From: Ascaphus truei
Lineage: Eukaryota; Chordata; Amphibia; Anura; Ascaphidae
DNA: 64,000 nt
Assembly (NCBI GenBank): GCA_036426205.1
Contig: CM071568.1
Coordinates: 233,744,330-233,808,329, forward strand
Direction of reading: 5' to 3'
In this document: positions 34,027 to 48,060 of the stretch, one piece after another
Numbering within the stretch: the stretch's first letter is position 1
How the letters are laid out: each line of letters begins with the position of its first letter
Program-made: the position numbers and the translations under genes
Notes under the pieces: generated by a model
What the model was told of the DNA's origin: nothing
Databases searched by the model: none
The model's input: only the letters and a program-made list of their open reading frames with translations

Positions 34027-37000
34027 GTCCACCCGCAACCCCCCCACAAGCCCTAAACAGCCGCCAAGGGCCAAATACCCCCTTCACCCACCACCGCACC
34101 CCAATAACTTGGCCTGAGCTGGTTAACCCCTTCCTTGGCCTTAGAAGTTAGCCGCTATGTAATGGAAGTGGGCTGTTAAATGCATGTTTTCCTGCCTCGA
34201 TGCATGCGGGGGCTTTCCGTGCTCGGTATTAATGGGGTCGCACGAGAGCCCCGGCAAATCATCACATCCCCCAGCAGGAAAAAGGCTGATTTTTTATTTT
34301 TTTTCTAAGTGCCCCCGTCCCCCTTGCTGATGGGCTTCTATTTGCCTTACCCGCACCTTTGCTTGATGTTGCTGATGCTTTCTTCCTCCCTCAACCAACG
34401 TACCAACTTGAGGTTTGCACGTGACGGATGGCTTGAACATCTCATCTAGAAGCGCGAGGAGCGGTGAAAGCTACTCGGCTAACTAGATTGAGCAGTTTGA
34501 AACAAGTGCCTTTTCCTCGCCCGCGCCTCTGTGGAACAAAAAACTGGCAAAAAAACTTTGGCGTTTTTTTCGCTTTTCGCCATTCTCGGGGCTACTAGAA
34601 TCGTGGTATGCATTTTTGGCGCAAAACGGGGGACGAAAAGTGCCTTCTTATTTTATTTTGCCGTTTACTGCATACCCACCACCATATGTATCAGTTTGTT
34701 AAATCTTACCTCAAACCCCAACAAGTAAAAAGCTTAAATAAACTACTATTTCCTCAAAAGCGTCATAAATAAACAAGCAGTGAACCCATGTGGCTGAAAC
34801 TATGAGCCCATTTCCATGTTTCTTTTTGTCTTCTCTGTTTGACCCCAAGTTTCCTACGTACCTTGCATGCCCTACTTGCATCCCCACAAACCTTCATGCA
34901 AAGAAACAGGCGAAGAAGTGATGTACATTCAATGCCTTCCCACAAGTGATTCATCCAGGGATCCCTCTTCCAATTTTTAAACAGGAGATTGATTCTTCTA
35001 AAATAAGTTCCCCCCCCCCCCCCCCCTCTATTAAAAATCTAAACACTACTAATGAGCTACATAGAACAAACATTGACCAAGACAATAGTATATACAGTGT
35101 ATATGCTGATTGAATCACTATTGTTGCATATTTCCCCAAATCAATAAATAGCATAAATACTCCTTGGTATCATTCATAGTAAAGACAACCAAACCCAATA
35201 TCTCAAGGAAGCAGAAACGATAAATAAATAGCCGCTGATGAAAGTATAATGTTGACATATAAAATGTCAATCGTTTTTGGAAAATAAATAGGTGCATGAG
35301 AGTTTGGCATACACTTGTATTTTATTATTTGACTGCACGTGTTTAGCACCTCATTTTCTTCATAGAACTCAACTCCATCAAGAAAGATCATCTGTCTACA
35401 TGTTTTTCTGTAAACAGAGGAAATTGATGACATGTCTAGTTTTGTTACGAAAGAAAACCCCCTAATTTTGCTGAACCAAATGCCATAAATCCTGAGTAGG
35501 TAATTATCCACATTTCATTCTGTTGTTTTGGTTTTGTGGTTTGCCAGGTGCCTTCATAAACACTTTCCATCCAAATCGACTACATTCCATACATTTAAAT
35601 CTGTCTATACATAGAAGAAGCCCAAATTAAAGCAATTGTCCACTTTGCTCTTTTCCAAAATGTGTCTGACCATGTCAATGCCTAAACAAGCAAAATTGCC
35701 AGGAACTAATTTCTTTATAAACTTTAAAAACCCAAAAGGCATAAAGCACAACATTTTATACCAACAAGCTCAAGCACAAATTCAGGTAGATGTCATCGAA
35801 GACTGTTTCGCGTGTCAAACGTTTGGGGTAGTTTATTTTGTAGATTTGGCAATAAAAATATTTTGGTGAGACGCAAACATTTAACCATTCTGATGTTTGG
35901 TAGTATTATACTCCAAATGCTGTGAAGATTTCCTGGTTGCCAGGACTAGAGTAAGACTCAGGGCCCCCTCTGGCCCCCCTGGGGGGGGGGGGGGGGGGGG
36001 GGGGAGCTGTCATAGTCCTAATCGAGCCCACCATTTCATACACTCCGAGCCCTCCCTCTATTTCCCCCATCTCACTCTTACCCTACCCCTTCTCTTATTC
36101 TCTTAACCCCCTCGTCCCCACTCTTACATCAATCTCACCATCTCACATTCATTCCTTCCCCCCCACACACAAGCAATCCCTATCCCCCAAAATACTACAA
36201 CACCACAAACCCCCATTCCACCCTCAAATACCCAAATACATACATGCCCCCCCTAACATAACACCCTCAATACATACAACCCAAACCAACCCTCCCCACC
36301 ACCAAATACGTACAACTGCCCCCCACCCACGATACATACAACGCCCACCCAATCATTAAAAAAACACCCCCAACTACATTTTGAAAAACCCCCCCCCCCC
36401 CCAAATAAATACAACCACCGTCCTCTTCCTCGAGGATATTCTCAGGCCACGACCAGGCCCCCGGCACGCGCCGTCCGCTCGTTGCCGCAAGGCCCCATCT
36501 CTCCCAGCTGGGACGTCCCTCACTTGACATCAACAATCTGTGTCACGCCGATCTTCCTGATGCCGGCACGTAACCGGGCCTTTCTTCTCTCATGCGGTGC
36601 GTGCAAGAAGCTGTGCCCATCTTGCTTCCCGACGCTTGCAGATTGGCAGAGAAGCCTGGTGCACGTGCTGACATCATCACACGAGAGACAGCTAGCTGGG
36701 CCTGCCACAGATCCAGCCCACTTGCAGAGCAGGGCCTTGCCCCCCAAAACCAAAACCGCCGGGCCGGGACACTTTTCCCGCTCTCCCCTCACCTACTCAC
36801 CCCCCGTGTCGGCACAGCCCTGATTAATCTGAAGCCCCAATTAAGAATATCATCCTACATGCATACATCTATTTAATATTTGCGAGTTGATTATGAAAAG
36901 AGTAACGCAGCAATGCTACTGTTTTCAATGGACATCCATTTTAAAATTAGATAGATGCCATAACTAGGCAAGAACGCTAATGTTCACAGTAAATGGATTT

Positions 37001-40000
37001 CAAATTAACTTTTTTTTTGTAAATACTGTATGTTTACCTAACTTGAACTTAACCAGGTTCATAACTGTTCATACACTATCCAAAATAGATATAGTTTGTC
37101 AATTAGATGTTTTTCCAGCCTTTTTAACCATGTAGCAACACAAGCATGGAGAGGGATGGGGTGGTTTTTGAATCCCTTTTATGGACCACCAAGTTTGTTG
37201 ATATGTTCATCAACAAGCTTGGCAACCGTCTCGCCAGACGTTCCACGGGAATTTGCTTCATGATAACAGCATGCTAATGTCGGATTCTTACTAGTAGCAA
37301 ATGATTTAATGGCTCAACTAGTTATTTCTGTTTGTTTGTAATTTTCATCTGCATTTTACGCTAATAGATAGGCAAGAGTTTCACACGGACTCAAAAAACA
37401 CAGTGAATGTTGCTCTTTACTTGTCGGAAAAAAATGAAGCCTTATCAAAGTTGTTGTTGAGGGTTTATATAGTAAAAAATGTTTTTAAAACACAACCCCC
37501 CCCCCAATACCCTCATTTGTCGGCCGTCAGATAGCACACACTCGGCGCTAGAGTCATCAATGTTCTAGGGTAATAATGCAATATTACCAGACCCCCCCAA
37601 AAAGATTATGGCCGCACGTCGTCAACCAATCGTAAAGCTAAAAATAACAGATTTTTGTATTGGGTTCACAAAAAATCATCGGACACAAGCTCACACATGA
37701 GTAAAAAGAAATGCGTTAATATAACTCCTTATGGATTGTACGGGAGACGCAGGTACTTACACCTATCTACCTTTTTACACGCTGATTATACCATTGAGCA
37801 AAACAAGCTAATAAAAAATAAAAATTGTAGTTTATTTCGCATACAATTTTGTTAACACAACATGAATACACAAATACAGAAAAAAAGACACACTTATTTT
37901 GGGACTTGGGGGTTGCAAAACTAGACTTTTTCCTATTTGAAGAGAACTCTTTGGAGAGTTTTACCTTGACTGAGACTTTAGCCCCAAAACCCTTGTTGAC
38001 CCAATCAGCATAAATTTCCACAACGCACGCCAAGCTATGTTATCTTCTGAGAACTTGGTCCTTCCTGAACCGCGCATTGAATCCATCAATCTCGTGGAAC
38101 TGAAAATCACATAACACTCCCACCAGCGTCGTCGCTAACGATCCGTTTTTCTGAAACTGGGCACAAAAAGCTGAACTTAGTCTCTGGCATCAGGCTTTCA
38201 GCTTGAATCTCGAAGCGTTTCTCTGCTATCGCGCAGATCACTTTGAAACCCATCCGCACTCTTACTACCTGAACTACGATTCTGATTGGCTTCATTGATT
38301 CTTTATCAGTATTGTGAGATTCAATCACAAAACTCCATGCAGCCAACCAACGCTGGGAAAAAAACCCAGTCAGCCATCACACACAGCGTGGGAAAATTAA
38401 CCCAGCAGCCAATCAAGCTAAGCCGGCTAGAAAAGCCGGTCACGCTGGAAATCTGAAATAGCGCCAAGAGAGACATGCGCAAAGCCTGCACACCTTACTC
38501 CCCTGGCTATGCTCATGCAACGCTAAGACGGCTCGCACCAAGTCTGCAGAGCAAGTGGCAGCTCAGAGGACTGCATTTGCTCCATCCGAACCATGGTACT
38601 CCGCTTTCCCCTCCACCCGCTGACCAAATGCTATTCTAATCACCTCTGGGTTTCCCTCTGACATCGACTTTGAACTCAGAGTCCAGCAATACTTATCGTC
38701 TACCTATATGGGGTTCCTTGGGCAGCCCTGTTTGGACTATCGGTTCCAAAATGTAAAACACATTACATTTAAATAGTTTTTTCACTACAATTCTGAGTCT
38801 TGGGGGAATAGGCGGCAGAACAGGAAAAATGTTGTTGTTTTTATTTCTATCGCCTTATTCCCCACAATTTCCTCCTTGATACTCAGTCTGGATCTCTAAG
38901 ATCCCCTTTTACCTTATGTAGTTGGTTGGAGCACACACAACTACCTGTACTTGGTTGTGGGTCACCTGGGCACTACTGGGGTACGCCCCTTAACCTAGGA
39001 TTTCCTCAGCTACAGGAATATATGTTTTAAAATCCCTGTGCTCCATTCTCCTTTCTGGGCTGTTGCTGAAGCGGTGTACCCTAGTGATGATCCGCGCTTG
39101 CTTTTTGAAAGGGAGATATTGCCGGAAACATAGTGCCTACATGTATTCGAGAATTCAGGCAATAATTCCCAGGTACATTTATGGGGGGAACTCCAACCTC
39201 CTAGGCATATTCTGTCAAACGGTTCCTTCTCAAACCCCCCAGCCCACCTTCTCTCCCCCCCCCCCCCCCCCGTTGAACTCATACCCCAGCAATCCCTGCT
39301 TGCTGTCATGATGCGACGGGAAACACCCAGCAAAAAATTGTTTACTAAACCAATACCTGTGCATGGTACATGTTACTGGGATCAAAGTCTAACTCTCTTG
39401 GGCGCCTTATAAATGGATCAGTGTACCAAAACAGGCTTAATCTTTATTTAAAGCCTGGTTACCTCCTTACTGTCAAATGTTGCTAATCATCAAAGACCAA
39501 TATTTATTATAACCCCAAATAACCGGAGAAATAAACAAACCTTTTTCATCACCTACTCCAAGTTGGTGTTTAGATCGGCATTAGCCCTATCCTTGCCCTA
39601 TGTACATTATATAGTTGACATAATATTGCCATTGTATACATAGGCACGATATTTCTACACTTTTGGCGGTGAGTTCCATCTTAAAGTGTCACATATAAAG
39701 GGTCTGGGCATAGTTTATATTTTGGGAGTTGAATTGGTAGGTGAAGATTTGAAGGAGATTGGGACTCTGGCACAACAACAACTTTGGCAACTGCTGTGAG
39801 AAATGTACTTTCAAAGCTGTATTTCTTTGTACTCTTCTATCCTCCAGTACCTTGGAAGTCTCTCCTCCCTCATCTCACTAATGCCCTCGCCCTTACTGCA
39901 TTTTTCTGTTTAGCATTTCCTCTATTCCTTGTGAACATCTCTGTTACCTCCAATTCCCCACTTCCACACCTTAGTTTATACACCTCTACCAACACAACTT

Positions 40001-40089
40001 TCTTGTATACCCCGCATAAAAACACCCACACACAAATCTCTACCCCAACCCCTCTTATCTATCCTCTATCCACTCCCTCCTGCGCTGGG

Positions 40090-40530
40090 GATCTCTCCTA
40101 AGCCTGAATCGCCAGACATACTACCCTGAATTTTCACCATGTCCCGCCCTGCCCATCATCTCTCCCCTGTAAATTGTGTTAACCCTTCTCATTTATACTG
40201 ACTAACCTTAAAAACTTGCCCCAGAAATAAGCATCCAAAGCCAAGCACTCATCGTTCCTACTGTCCACACGTCCGTCACTCTACCAACACCATTTGTGAC
40301 CAAGCTACTGCCATCTACAGCAACTTGACCTTCCCTCACCTGCTGTTTCTTGTAAGTTTCCTCCTCATCAACCTCTTAGAATTGGTAAAGTCTTCGGGGC
40401 AGGGATTTCCTTTCCTATGATTCCTAATTTTGCTGCACTTACTGTATTATAATAATTCCTCTGTACTGTATTCTTTGTGAAGCACCTGCAGATCCTTCTT
40501 GGCGCTATATAAATAAGACATACAGTACAA
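40090..40530 (+). mobile_element. L2/CR1-like LINE 3' end (copy B)
   Basis: Indel-rich counterpart of 5,020-5,440: aaagtcttcggggcagggat, closing tggcgctatataaataag. Confidence 0.5.
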
Positions 40531-41009
40531 CACACAACAAGATTGGTAAAAACAAACAAATTATGTACATACCTTTATACTCCTTGAGTACCCAAGTTAT
40601 CACTAAACGCTCGAAAGTGAAAATACCAGATTCTTGTTCTACCAATAAATTGGCCGAAGACAGGTTTATTGCAGTTCAAATATTTAATTCTTCCTAGGAG
40701 CTTAGACAAAGCTTCAGGCAAATCCAGGACCATGTACAAACAAGGAAACAATGGGGCTACTATGTATTTCTATTTTGTTCTGACCGCATCAAACAGGTTT
40801 TTCATATAGTTTATTTTCTTAGTAAATCTAAATGTACCCGCTATTCTAACTTATAAATACGTTAGATAGCCGAAACTCGTAATTATAGAAAAAAGAAACG
40901 AAACAAAGCCTGGGTGTATAGCCCATATTTTTATCTAAAAAACCTGATACATAGAGAGGTATACTTATATCACCATTTATATGTTCTCATAAACATAACT
41001 TGTTTACTC

Positions 41010-41959
41010 TACAAATTGTGATTCGGTTAATCTTCGATCATAGCCGTCTAAGACCTTGTCCCTACTTTTTTCGTCTTTCTTCCCATTTATTCCTGAATCA
41101 GGTTGATCTTAGTTTCATCGTCCAATAATGCTGTTCAGAACTGTGATGGCCTTTTTGTTTTAGATTGTTTGGCACGAAAGTCTAAAGATCTGGCCTTTCT
41201 AATTCTCGAGCTAGGATGGTTTGCATCTGTGGTGGCAACTCCTCTGTATTTGCTCTTGTGGAATTCTCCTTTTGTAGACATGGCATAATGATATGCCTTA
41301 CCTCCTGGAAGTGTTTCTTCAACTTTGCTGGATGTTGTGAAAGGTTTTTTCTTTACCATTGAAAGGATCCACCGATCATCCATCCACTGTTGTCCTTCGT
41401 GGGCGTCTAGGCCTTTTTGTGTTGGCAGAGACTCACCAGTGCGTTCTTTTTTTCTCAAGATGTACAAACTGTATTTGGCCATTCCTAGATGTTTCCTTGC
41501 TATCCTCCCTGATGAGTTTTCCTTTTTTTTTGCAGCCTAAGCGATGCCCTGTTTTCACATGCATTGAGACTCCTTTGTCCGCAGTTTTGGGGTTCAACGG
41601 CAACCGCTTTCCACATGCGAATGCCACACCTGAATCAACTCCAGACCTTTTACTATACCTGCTTACTTGATGATGAAAATAATAGAAAGAGTAACCCCAC
41701 ACCTGGTCCATGGAAACAGCTTTTGTGGAGTCATTGTCCCATTACTTTCGGTCCCTTGAAAAATAGAGGGGTCTACTATTTTTAAGATACTTTTCCTAAA
41801 ACCCTTCCTCCGAATTTGGATAGATACACCTCATTAAAGCTGACAGACGCACTTTAAGCCCCATATCATTACTTATACCTGTTACCTTGCGAATTTATTT
41901 GGTACACAGCCGAAAATCAACAAAACTTGTATCAGTGTCCAATATTCCGAGCCTAACCG
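41010..41959 (-). mobile_element. Tc1-like element (copy B)
   Basis: Counterpart of 5,915-6,827 with the same internal truncation. Transposase fragments such as FTTSSKVEETL and HKSKYRGVATT are visible on the minus strand (about 41,135-41,482), broken by many small indels. The end cctaaccg abuts TA at 41,960. Confidence 0.85.
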
Positions 41960-42339
41960 TATATATATATTCCGTATTTAATTCCATGCGTAAACCGTAA
42001 TGTTATCAGTGTGGTGTTTCATGGCATGGGGTCGTGTTAATGGGGTTCCCCACACAGTAAGATTCTGCACAGGTTGTGGCCGCTAACAAGAGACGATTCA
42101 GGTACAAACCGCAGCCCCTGCGCCCAGCAGCGGTGCTCAGGCCTCATGTGAGCCGGCGTGTAAAGCAGACACAAGCACCTAGCCTGTAATTCTCCCAAGG
42201 GGTTTGGGGAATTGCACTACTAGGATATAGGCGTAGAAATCAATTATGTAATGGCCCATAAATGGTGCACAAGTTTAATGCTTTACCATTGTTTCGTCTG
42301 TAAATAACATTATTAATGGGGAATTTTTTGAGTTTACGT

Positions 42340-42600
42340 GATGGAGATGGGCAAATCTATTTCCTTATCAAGAATTGTTTTTATCATGTGATTCCAACGG
42401 TGTGGTGTATAGTTTGAAATATAACCCTTTTGTTGAAATTTTACGTGTGGGAGAAACCACAAGGAATGGAAAAAAACTCAAACTTACGAACATGAAAGTT
42501 GCTATCAGACGGAAAGATAGAAGATCCTCCCTTTGGCAAACGACACTTTATTCACTCATGGTAAGAAACAGGTCCATTTGCTATTAGTAGGTACCATTGC
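42340..42600 (+). pseudogene. GIY-YIG fragment of a second PLE family (copy B)
   Basis: Counterpart of 7,165-7,440: GVVYSLKYN, then VGETTRN in another frame. It is followed directly by the terminal sequence of the main PLE, without the 3.7 kb found in A. Confidence 0.7.
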
Positions 42601-43292
42601 AATGTATGTGGTATAAAACTTATCAAAATGTGGGCGCTCAGTGTCATATGGTTTTTTAAATCACATCAAATAAACCCCAGTGTTATCACATAAAAAAGGA
42701 ACATAAATAGTGATATTACTTATACAACCACGTTGGGAAATGCCCTGCCTGGTGACTTTGATGCAGGAACTGCTTCGTCAATCCTCGTGGACAATGAAGG
42801 GTGAAAATCATCAAGAACGCGCAAATCATGGAAATAAAAGTAAGACAACAAACTTATGGTGCAGTATTGTGTGAATTCTGTGTGATAAATGGCATTAGTT
42901 AGGTGTTCAGAATACTCACAACGTGAGAGGTATTGAGGCAATAAAGGTTTCTTTAACCCATGGGATTAGGCCAAGTGTAGGATAGGAACCGCACTGATAA
43001 TCAGGTACTGTAGCGATCTGGTACACTTAACCAGCGGCCCCTTAGAAATAAAATGAACCGGACTAGTGCAGACTGTACATAGAATATTTATAAAAAACAG
43101 CAAAATCCATCAACTCACATGGTGATGGAAAAAAAAAAACAAGCGTGTGTAGATCACATGTGGATCTCTGCAAGACCGAAAGAGTGGTATCTCAGCTGTT
43201 CCTCGTTCTGGTATGCGTGTCACGGATGCGTCTCACCGAGGACCGGAAGTGACGTCATCCTCTTCCAGAGGCTCCGATTTCGTCTCAGGGGC

Positions 43293-43335
43293 ATCACTCT
43301 AGCGTTTCACCTTGTAGGTTTCTTCCAGGAGTGAT
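43293..43335 (-). ncRNA. Hammerhead ribozyme-like motif (copy B)
   Basis: Minus strand: ATCACTC and GAGTGAT ends, GAAACGCT in place of GAAACGCG, and an extra G before GAAG. Indels relative to 11,807-11,849 disturb the core, consistent with the noise of this region. Confidence 0.55.
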
Positions 43336-46300
43336 TTTCCATAATGTGTGAGCAACTTATTACTCTAATCTCTACCTCATAGGTGGGGAGTAAATTGGAT
43401 AATAAGGCACATTTATTGTGATTGAGATGGCCAACATATTGTGCAGGTATACAGACATTTAATATATCTAGGTAGATGCCAGGTGTTGCAGGGTAAAACA
43501 TTTAATATATCTAAGTGAACACCTCATTAAAAACATGTTATACAAAAATATAAAAACTAGCACTTAATAGCCATTGGTAGATAGCCCTAAGCTATTATGA
43601 CCAAATTTACAATCGGTTGCATCTGACATATGCACAGACCCAAAAACACCTAAAATAAGTAAATATTACTATCCCGAAACGGACTAAAATGAGAAAATAA
43701 AATACATTGACGCAAATCTAGTAGACAGGAACAAAATCTAATAGAAAGAACAAAATGAAAACATAATTAATGACAAGACAGAAACCGATGATATATTTGA
43801 GTTATATATGTATATAAAAATGGTTTGAGATCAAATTCCAATTAAGACCTTGGTGCAGTGTGTTTTAACTCAAACATCCAAATGATTCTCTTTTGAGAAC
43901 GGGCTGTATTCCTATTGCACCTCTCCAATTGGCAATAACTTGCTCAATGGCTTTGAATGTTCACCCTTTAGGGTCCTTAGTTTGTGCATTAATAAAAATG
44001 TGATTAGAAAACACTGTGTATTGTTATTTTCCTTTTTATGTTCTAGATTAGTTCTAATATTCTAGTTCTAAGGGCGATCGTTTGCCAATATACTGTAACC
44101 CACATGTCATTCAAATAAGATAGGTAACAAATTTGATCGGCATTCAGATGTTGTGGATATGTTTTTTTTTTATGAGTCACATGTGATTGAAGCTCTTGAT
44201 ATCCTTAAGCTGAACTTACATCAGTGCCATCCTAGCTAGTTATAAATCCCTTAGGGGTATCTAGCCAAACGGAACAGAGTATGTACGAGGACCCTTTCTA
44301 ATGGGGCACTGGGGCTACAATGGCTTTTAATGTTGGAGCTTTTTCTATACCAACCATATTTAACTCTTGTCAGGTAAGTGTGTTGGCTCTAAATGGGGTC
44401 ATTTTTTTAAAAACAGCGCAGGATGGAATTCAGATAATGTTATTATCGAACTTATGTGCAAATCCTATTGTACTTTCGTGATGAATGGTACTGTATCACA
44501 TTTCATCCTTGGTGGCATTTTTGGCTGTGCGGGGGACAATTCAAGGTTTCTCTTGGTGGTATTCGTTCTGCCCTTAAACCACAGGCTTTTTCGTCTGACC
44601 ACCTCTGCCTTATATTCTTTCTCTCAAGCCTTCTTGTCAGTACCTAGATTGTTCTTTGAATATTGTTTGTCGAACAATTTCTTTTGATTCTACGGTATTG
44701 TCCGTAGTAAGAATAAATATTTGCAATCCACTTATTTAACATGGCACTGGATTGTCAAAATATAGTTATTTGCAATCACCTCTTTAGAAGAAGTTTTTTT
44801 TTGTTTTTGGATGCTATTTCCCCTCCTGATATATGGTAATGATCCAAATTTATACTGGAAGAACTTTGGGAAGATTTGAATTTAGATTCATTCTTATTTT
44901 GAGGTACAGGAGAATAATCCAGGGTCCTCTGATGTACCTTCCCCAAACAACAACAACCAACTAAAAAATGATGTATCAAATCTATAATAACGCGACCATG
45001 TGACGCCAGGATTTGGCGTCCGACCTATCCAAGACCATATGTATTTGATCTTCCCACATGGCCATCAAAGATTTGGGCATGCTGGGCGTAAATTTGGTCC
45101 CCATGTGCGGCCGCACGGACAGTGTAAATAGAACTCTTCCAACAAAACCAGAAAAAGTTTTGTCTTTCGACAAATTCAAACAGATTTCAAAAAAAATCAA
45201 TTTGAACTTTGGATATTTACCTTCTCCTGTTTCTAAGAATGCTTACAGCCCTACTCATCCATCTTTTGTTCTAATTGATGTATATAGATGCTGTAACGAA
45301 TTCAGTTTGTTGACCAATGGGGTTACATGGTTCCTGCCTCTTGGGATATCTTCTAAGAGGCTAGAATTACATATCTGTTGTATCCTTCTACTGGATCTTT
45401 GGCTTCTTACAATACTCTGCAAAAAGCTATCCAAGTCATTTCCGATACTTGGCTGTCAGAGAACCCCTATACCGGAGATATTGGTCTGCCCAGGTGGAAT
45501 GTGTGGGATTTTATGATTTTGGTAAGACAGTAGAAGACGGGGAGACACTGGGTCCTGCTAATATTTAAATATGGAACTCTTGATCTCCATATTCCCGCGC
45601 GTCTTCTAACCACTTCTTAGGAGAGATTTTTCAATTACTTTTTTGAAAAGGGATGTGGGGGTTGATTATGTAATCTCTGAGGCGGTGTAATCATGAGTCC
45701 CCCCGATCCTGTTGGATCATTCATGTAGTATTCGTGATCCATGTCACTAACACGCCCCTCCTTGTGCGCATGGTTTTATAACTATTGTTTTATCCAATGA
45801 ACCAATTCCTCTAGTGCTATTTTTCCTCTTTCGTTTAGATTAGAGTAGTTGTCTTTTGTCTGTGTTAGTTGGTTGGGCCTCTACTCTTTGTCACTAACTT
45901 AAAGAACACTCAAATGATTTCCTTTGCAATTAGGACAAAAAACTTGGGATTTGGGTTAAATTTAGAATGAAACAAAGTCTTGGTTTTCATGACTTGAGGT
46001 AGAAGGTATTTTCTAATTATTACTACTTGTGTTTATCCAATTTTCTGGTTTCTGCTTCTTTCCTAAAAAGAGATCTCTTTAGTGGTGAGTAAGACCTCAA
46101 ATAAAATTTTGTGCATCTACATAAATACCAAATTTATTTGGTCCAATAGTGGGAGCAAATGAAGTTCCTTCCCTAGAACTTTGATTTGACTCAGTAAGAT
46201 TTTTGTGCTTAGATTAAAAAATATTTTATATTTTGTATATCTTAGTACATTTTCTTGTTTTCTTTTTCCGTAGTCTACCTCTCCACCCCTCTCTCCCTCT

Positions 46301-48001
46301 GACATTGCGTCTTTTGTTTTTGTTTTTTGTGTTGTATGTTGGGATGTCAGGGGGATGAAATGGGTCCTCTGGTTTCCCATGACTCATGCCCCCCTTTGTT
46401 TCCAAAAAAGGGCTTTCTTTCTGCTGTGGGTGTGTTCAGTGTTGGGTTCTCTTTATTCAGATGTGCAATAATATCACTGATCTCCAAGATTTGTTTTTTT
46501 TTTTAGCTTTCTACTTTGGAGGATTTTTTTTATTCTACTTTTTTAGTTCAAAATCTGGGTAAGAAATCCATGCATACGTGTCTTTGGATATATCACTAAA
46601 CCATCCCCTGTAATGAAGTTCCACTTGTGGAGGTAATAATGGTTGTACTATCTTTGTGATCGAGGCACTAACTTTATTGTGATTTACGACCATTTTTGGA
46701 GTTTTGTATATCCATGCCTTTCATCCCTTTTTTCATAATCATCCTGATCCCATCTCTAACTTTTGTGCAATTTGATGTTCAATTACCTTCTTGTTTTTAC
46801 AGCGTCATATTGTTCTTTTGGCATCTTGGCATCCTCTCTCTGTAAAATCCTTTGATACTGTTACAGGAACCCTAGTTTCTAACTTAGGTCCCTATTTCTT
46901 TGTCTAGTACTTTTTAAATGTTTTCCTTTGCTGTGTCATAATGATCTTAATTAAAAATATAAAAGAACCATTCTCTTGCGACTGGTTCCTTCTGAGTTTA
47001 TAAATCCTCGTCGCTTAATCGCATTGATGGGATTGTTTGGACTCTAATCCTCGGGTATATTTTATACTCTCATATTTTGTTCTCAACATAACCATAGTAG
47101 CAGCACTTTAGTGCTCGGTATTAAGTACGCTCCTTAGTTTATAATACATGTGGTGTTTATCCTTATTCCTGATCCTTCTCTAACGAGAGGTTAGCGTCTT
47201 TGAAGTAAGTTATCCAATTAGAATTTCTATTCGTTCTGGTCTGAAACACAATTAGACTACCTACCTATTGTGATTACTTGATACTAACAGTGCAGCCTTT
47301 ATATAAAGAGAGGCAAAAATGTGTATAAAACTTAATCAAATGTGGCCTCAGTGTGATATGGTTTAAATCAACATCAATAATCACCCCAAGCTTGTTTATC
47401 ATAAATAAGAAATAAATAGTGATACTTACTACAACCTACCGTGGTAAATTGCTGCTGTAGCTTGATGCAGGACTGTCTTCGTTCAATCCTCGTGGACAAG
47501 TGAAGGGTGAAAAGTCATCAGAGCAAGCGCAATCATGTGGAAAATAAAAGAAGACAACAAACTTGAGTGGCAGTATTGTGTGAATCTGGTTGTGGATAAA
47601 TGGCTATTAGTTAGTGTTCAATACTCACAAACGTTGAGGGTATGTATGCATATAAAAGGTTTTCCTTTAAACCCATGGATAGAGCCAAGTGGTAGAGATA
47701 GAACGCACTGATAATCAGGTAACTGTATGATCCGGTACACTTTATACCCAGCTGCCCCTTAGAAAGTAAAATGAACCGGACAAGTGCAAACTGTACATAG
47801 AATATCTTATAAACAACAAAAATCCAATCAACTCACATGGTTATGGAGAAACAGCGTGTAGATCACAAGTTGGATACTCTGCAAGACCGAAAAGAGTGGT
47901 ATCTCAGCGTTCCTCTGTTCTGGGTAGTCGTGTCCCGATGCGTCTCACCGAGGACCGGAAGTGACGTCATCCGCTTCAAGGCTCCGTTTTCGTCTCAGGG
48001 C

Positions 48002-48043
48002 ATCACTCTACGCGTTTCACCTTGTAGGTTTCTTCAGAGTGAT
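48002..48043 (-). ncRNA. Hammerhead ribozyme-like motif (arm R, 5' terminal repeat)
   Basis: Minus strand: ATCACTC, TGAAGA (one C missing at the start of the core), helix II ACCT/AGGT, GAAAC, GC, GTA, GAGTGAT. A single-base deletion separates it from the best copies. Confidence 0.55.
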
Positions 48044-48060
48044 GTTTCCATAATGTGTGA

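Larger units (their letters stand above)
30976..34770. other. Spacer between arm L and copy B; no gene recognised
   Basis: Sequence present once in the window. Notable parts: ggctataaaagcc (about 31,220-31,232), a TATA-like palindrome, followed by a transcript-like GC-balanced stretch; a TATG microsatellite at 31,623-31,684; AT-rich 31,700-32,700; a poly-G tract at 32,738-32,797; a GC-rich block at 32,880-33,240 whose frames on both strands are of similar length and look accidental; palindromes at 33,481 and 33,972; and a tctcatctag / ctagattgag dyad near 34,440-34,496. The absence of noise suggests good base quality here. Confidence 0.5.
34771..46348. repeat. Segment B: indel-rich second copy of segment A
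   Basis: Collinear with 1-14,745 apart from the missing 3.7 kb. Differences are dominated by single-base insertions and deletions scattered every 10-30 bases, many in homopolymers, which breaks every reading frame. That pattern is typical of unpolished long-read sequence. Some PLE positions differ from A and match other PLE copies in the window instead (for example beside the hammerhead-like motif and within the endonuclease region), so B is not simply a bad copy of A. It runs without a break into arm R at 46,348. Confidence 0.9.
42610..48060 (-). mobile_element. Full-length PLE (copy B into arm R)
   Basis: Read right to left: terminal repeat (48,060-47,310) with ribozyme motif, N-terminal ORF (about 47,230-46,348), RT (46,348-44,400), linker, endonuclease (44,365-43,815), 3' UTR (43,815-43,340) and a second terminal repeat (43,340-42,610) with a second ribozyme motif. 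All parts seen separately in A and L occur here in one continuous 5.4-kb element. The many one-base indels prevent any long frame; since they occur equally in non-coding sequence, they are more likely sequencing error than decay. Confidence 0.85.

Noticed and set aside
45058..45516. 152-codon plus-strand frame in copy B
   Set aside because: Antisense of the PLE reverse transcriptase; opened by indel noise.
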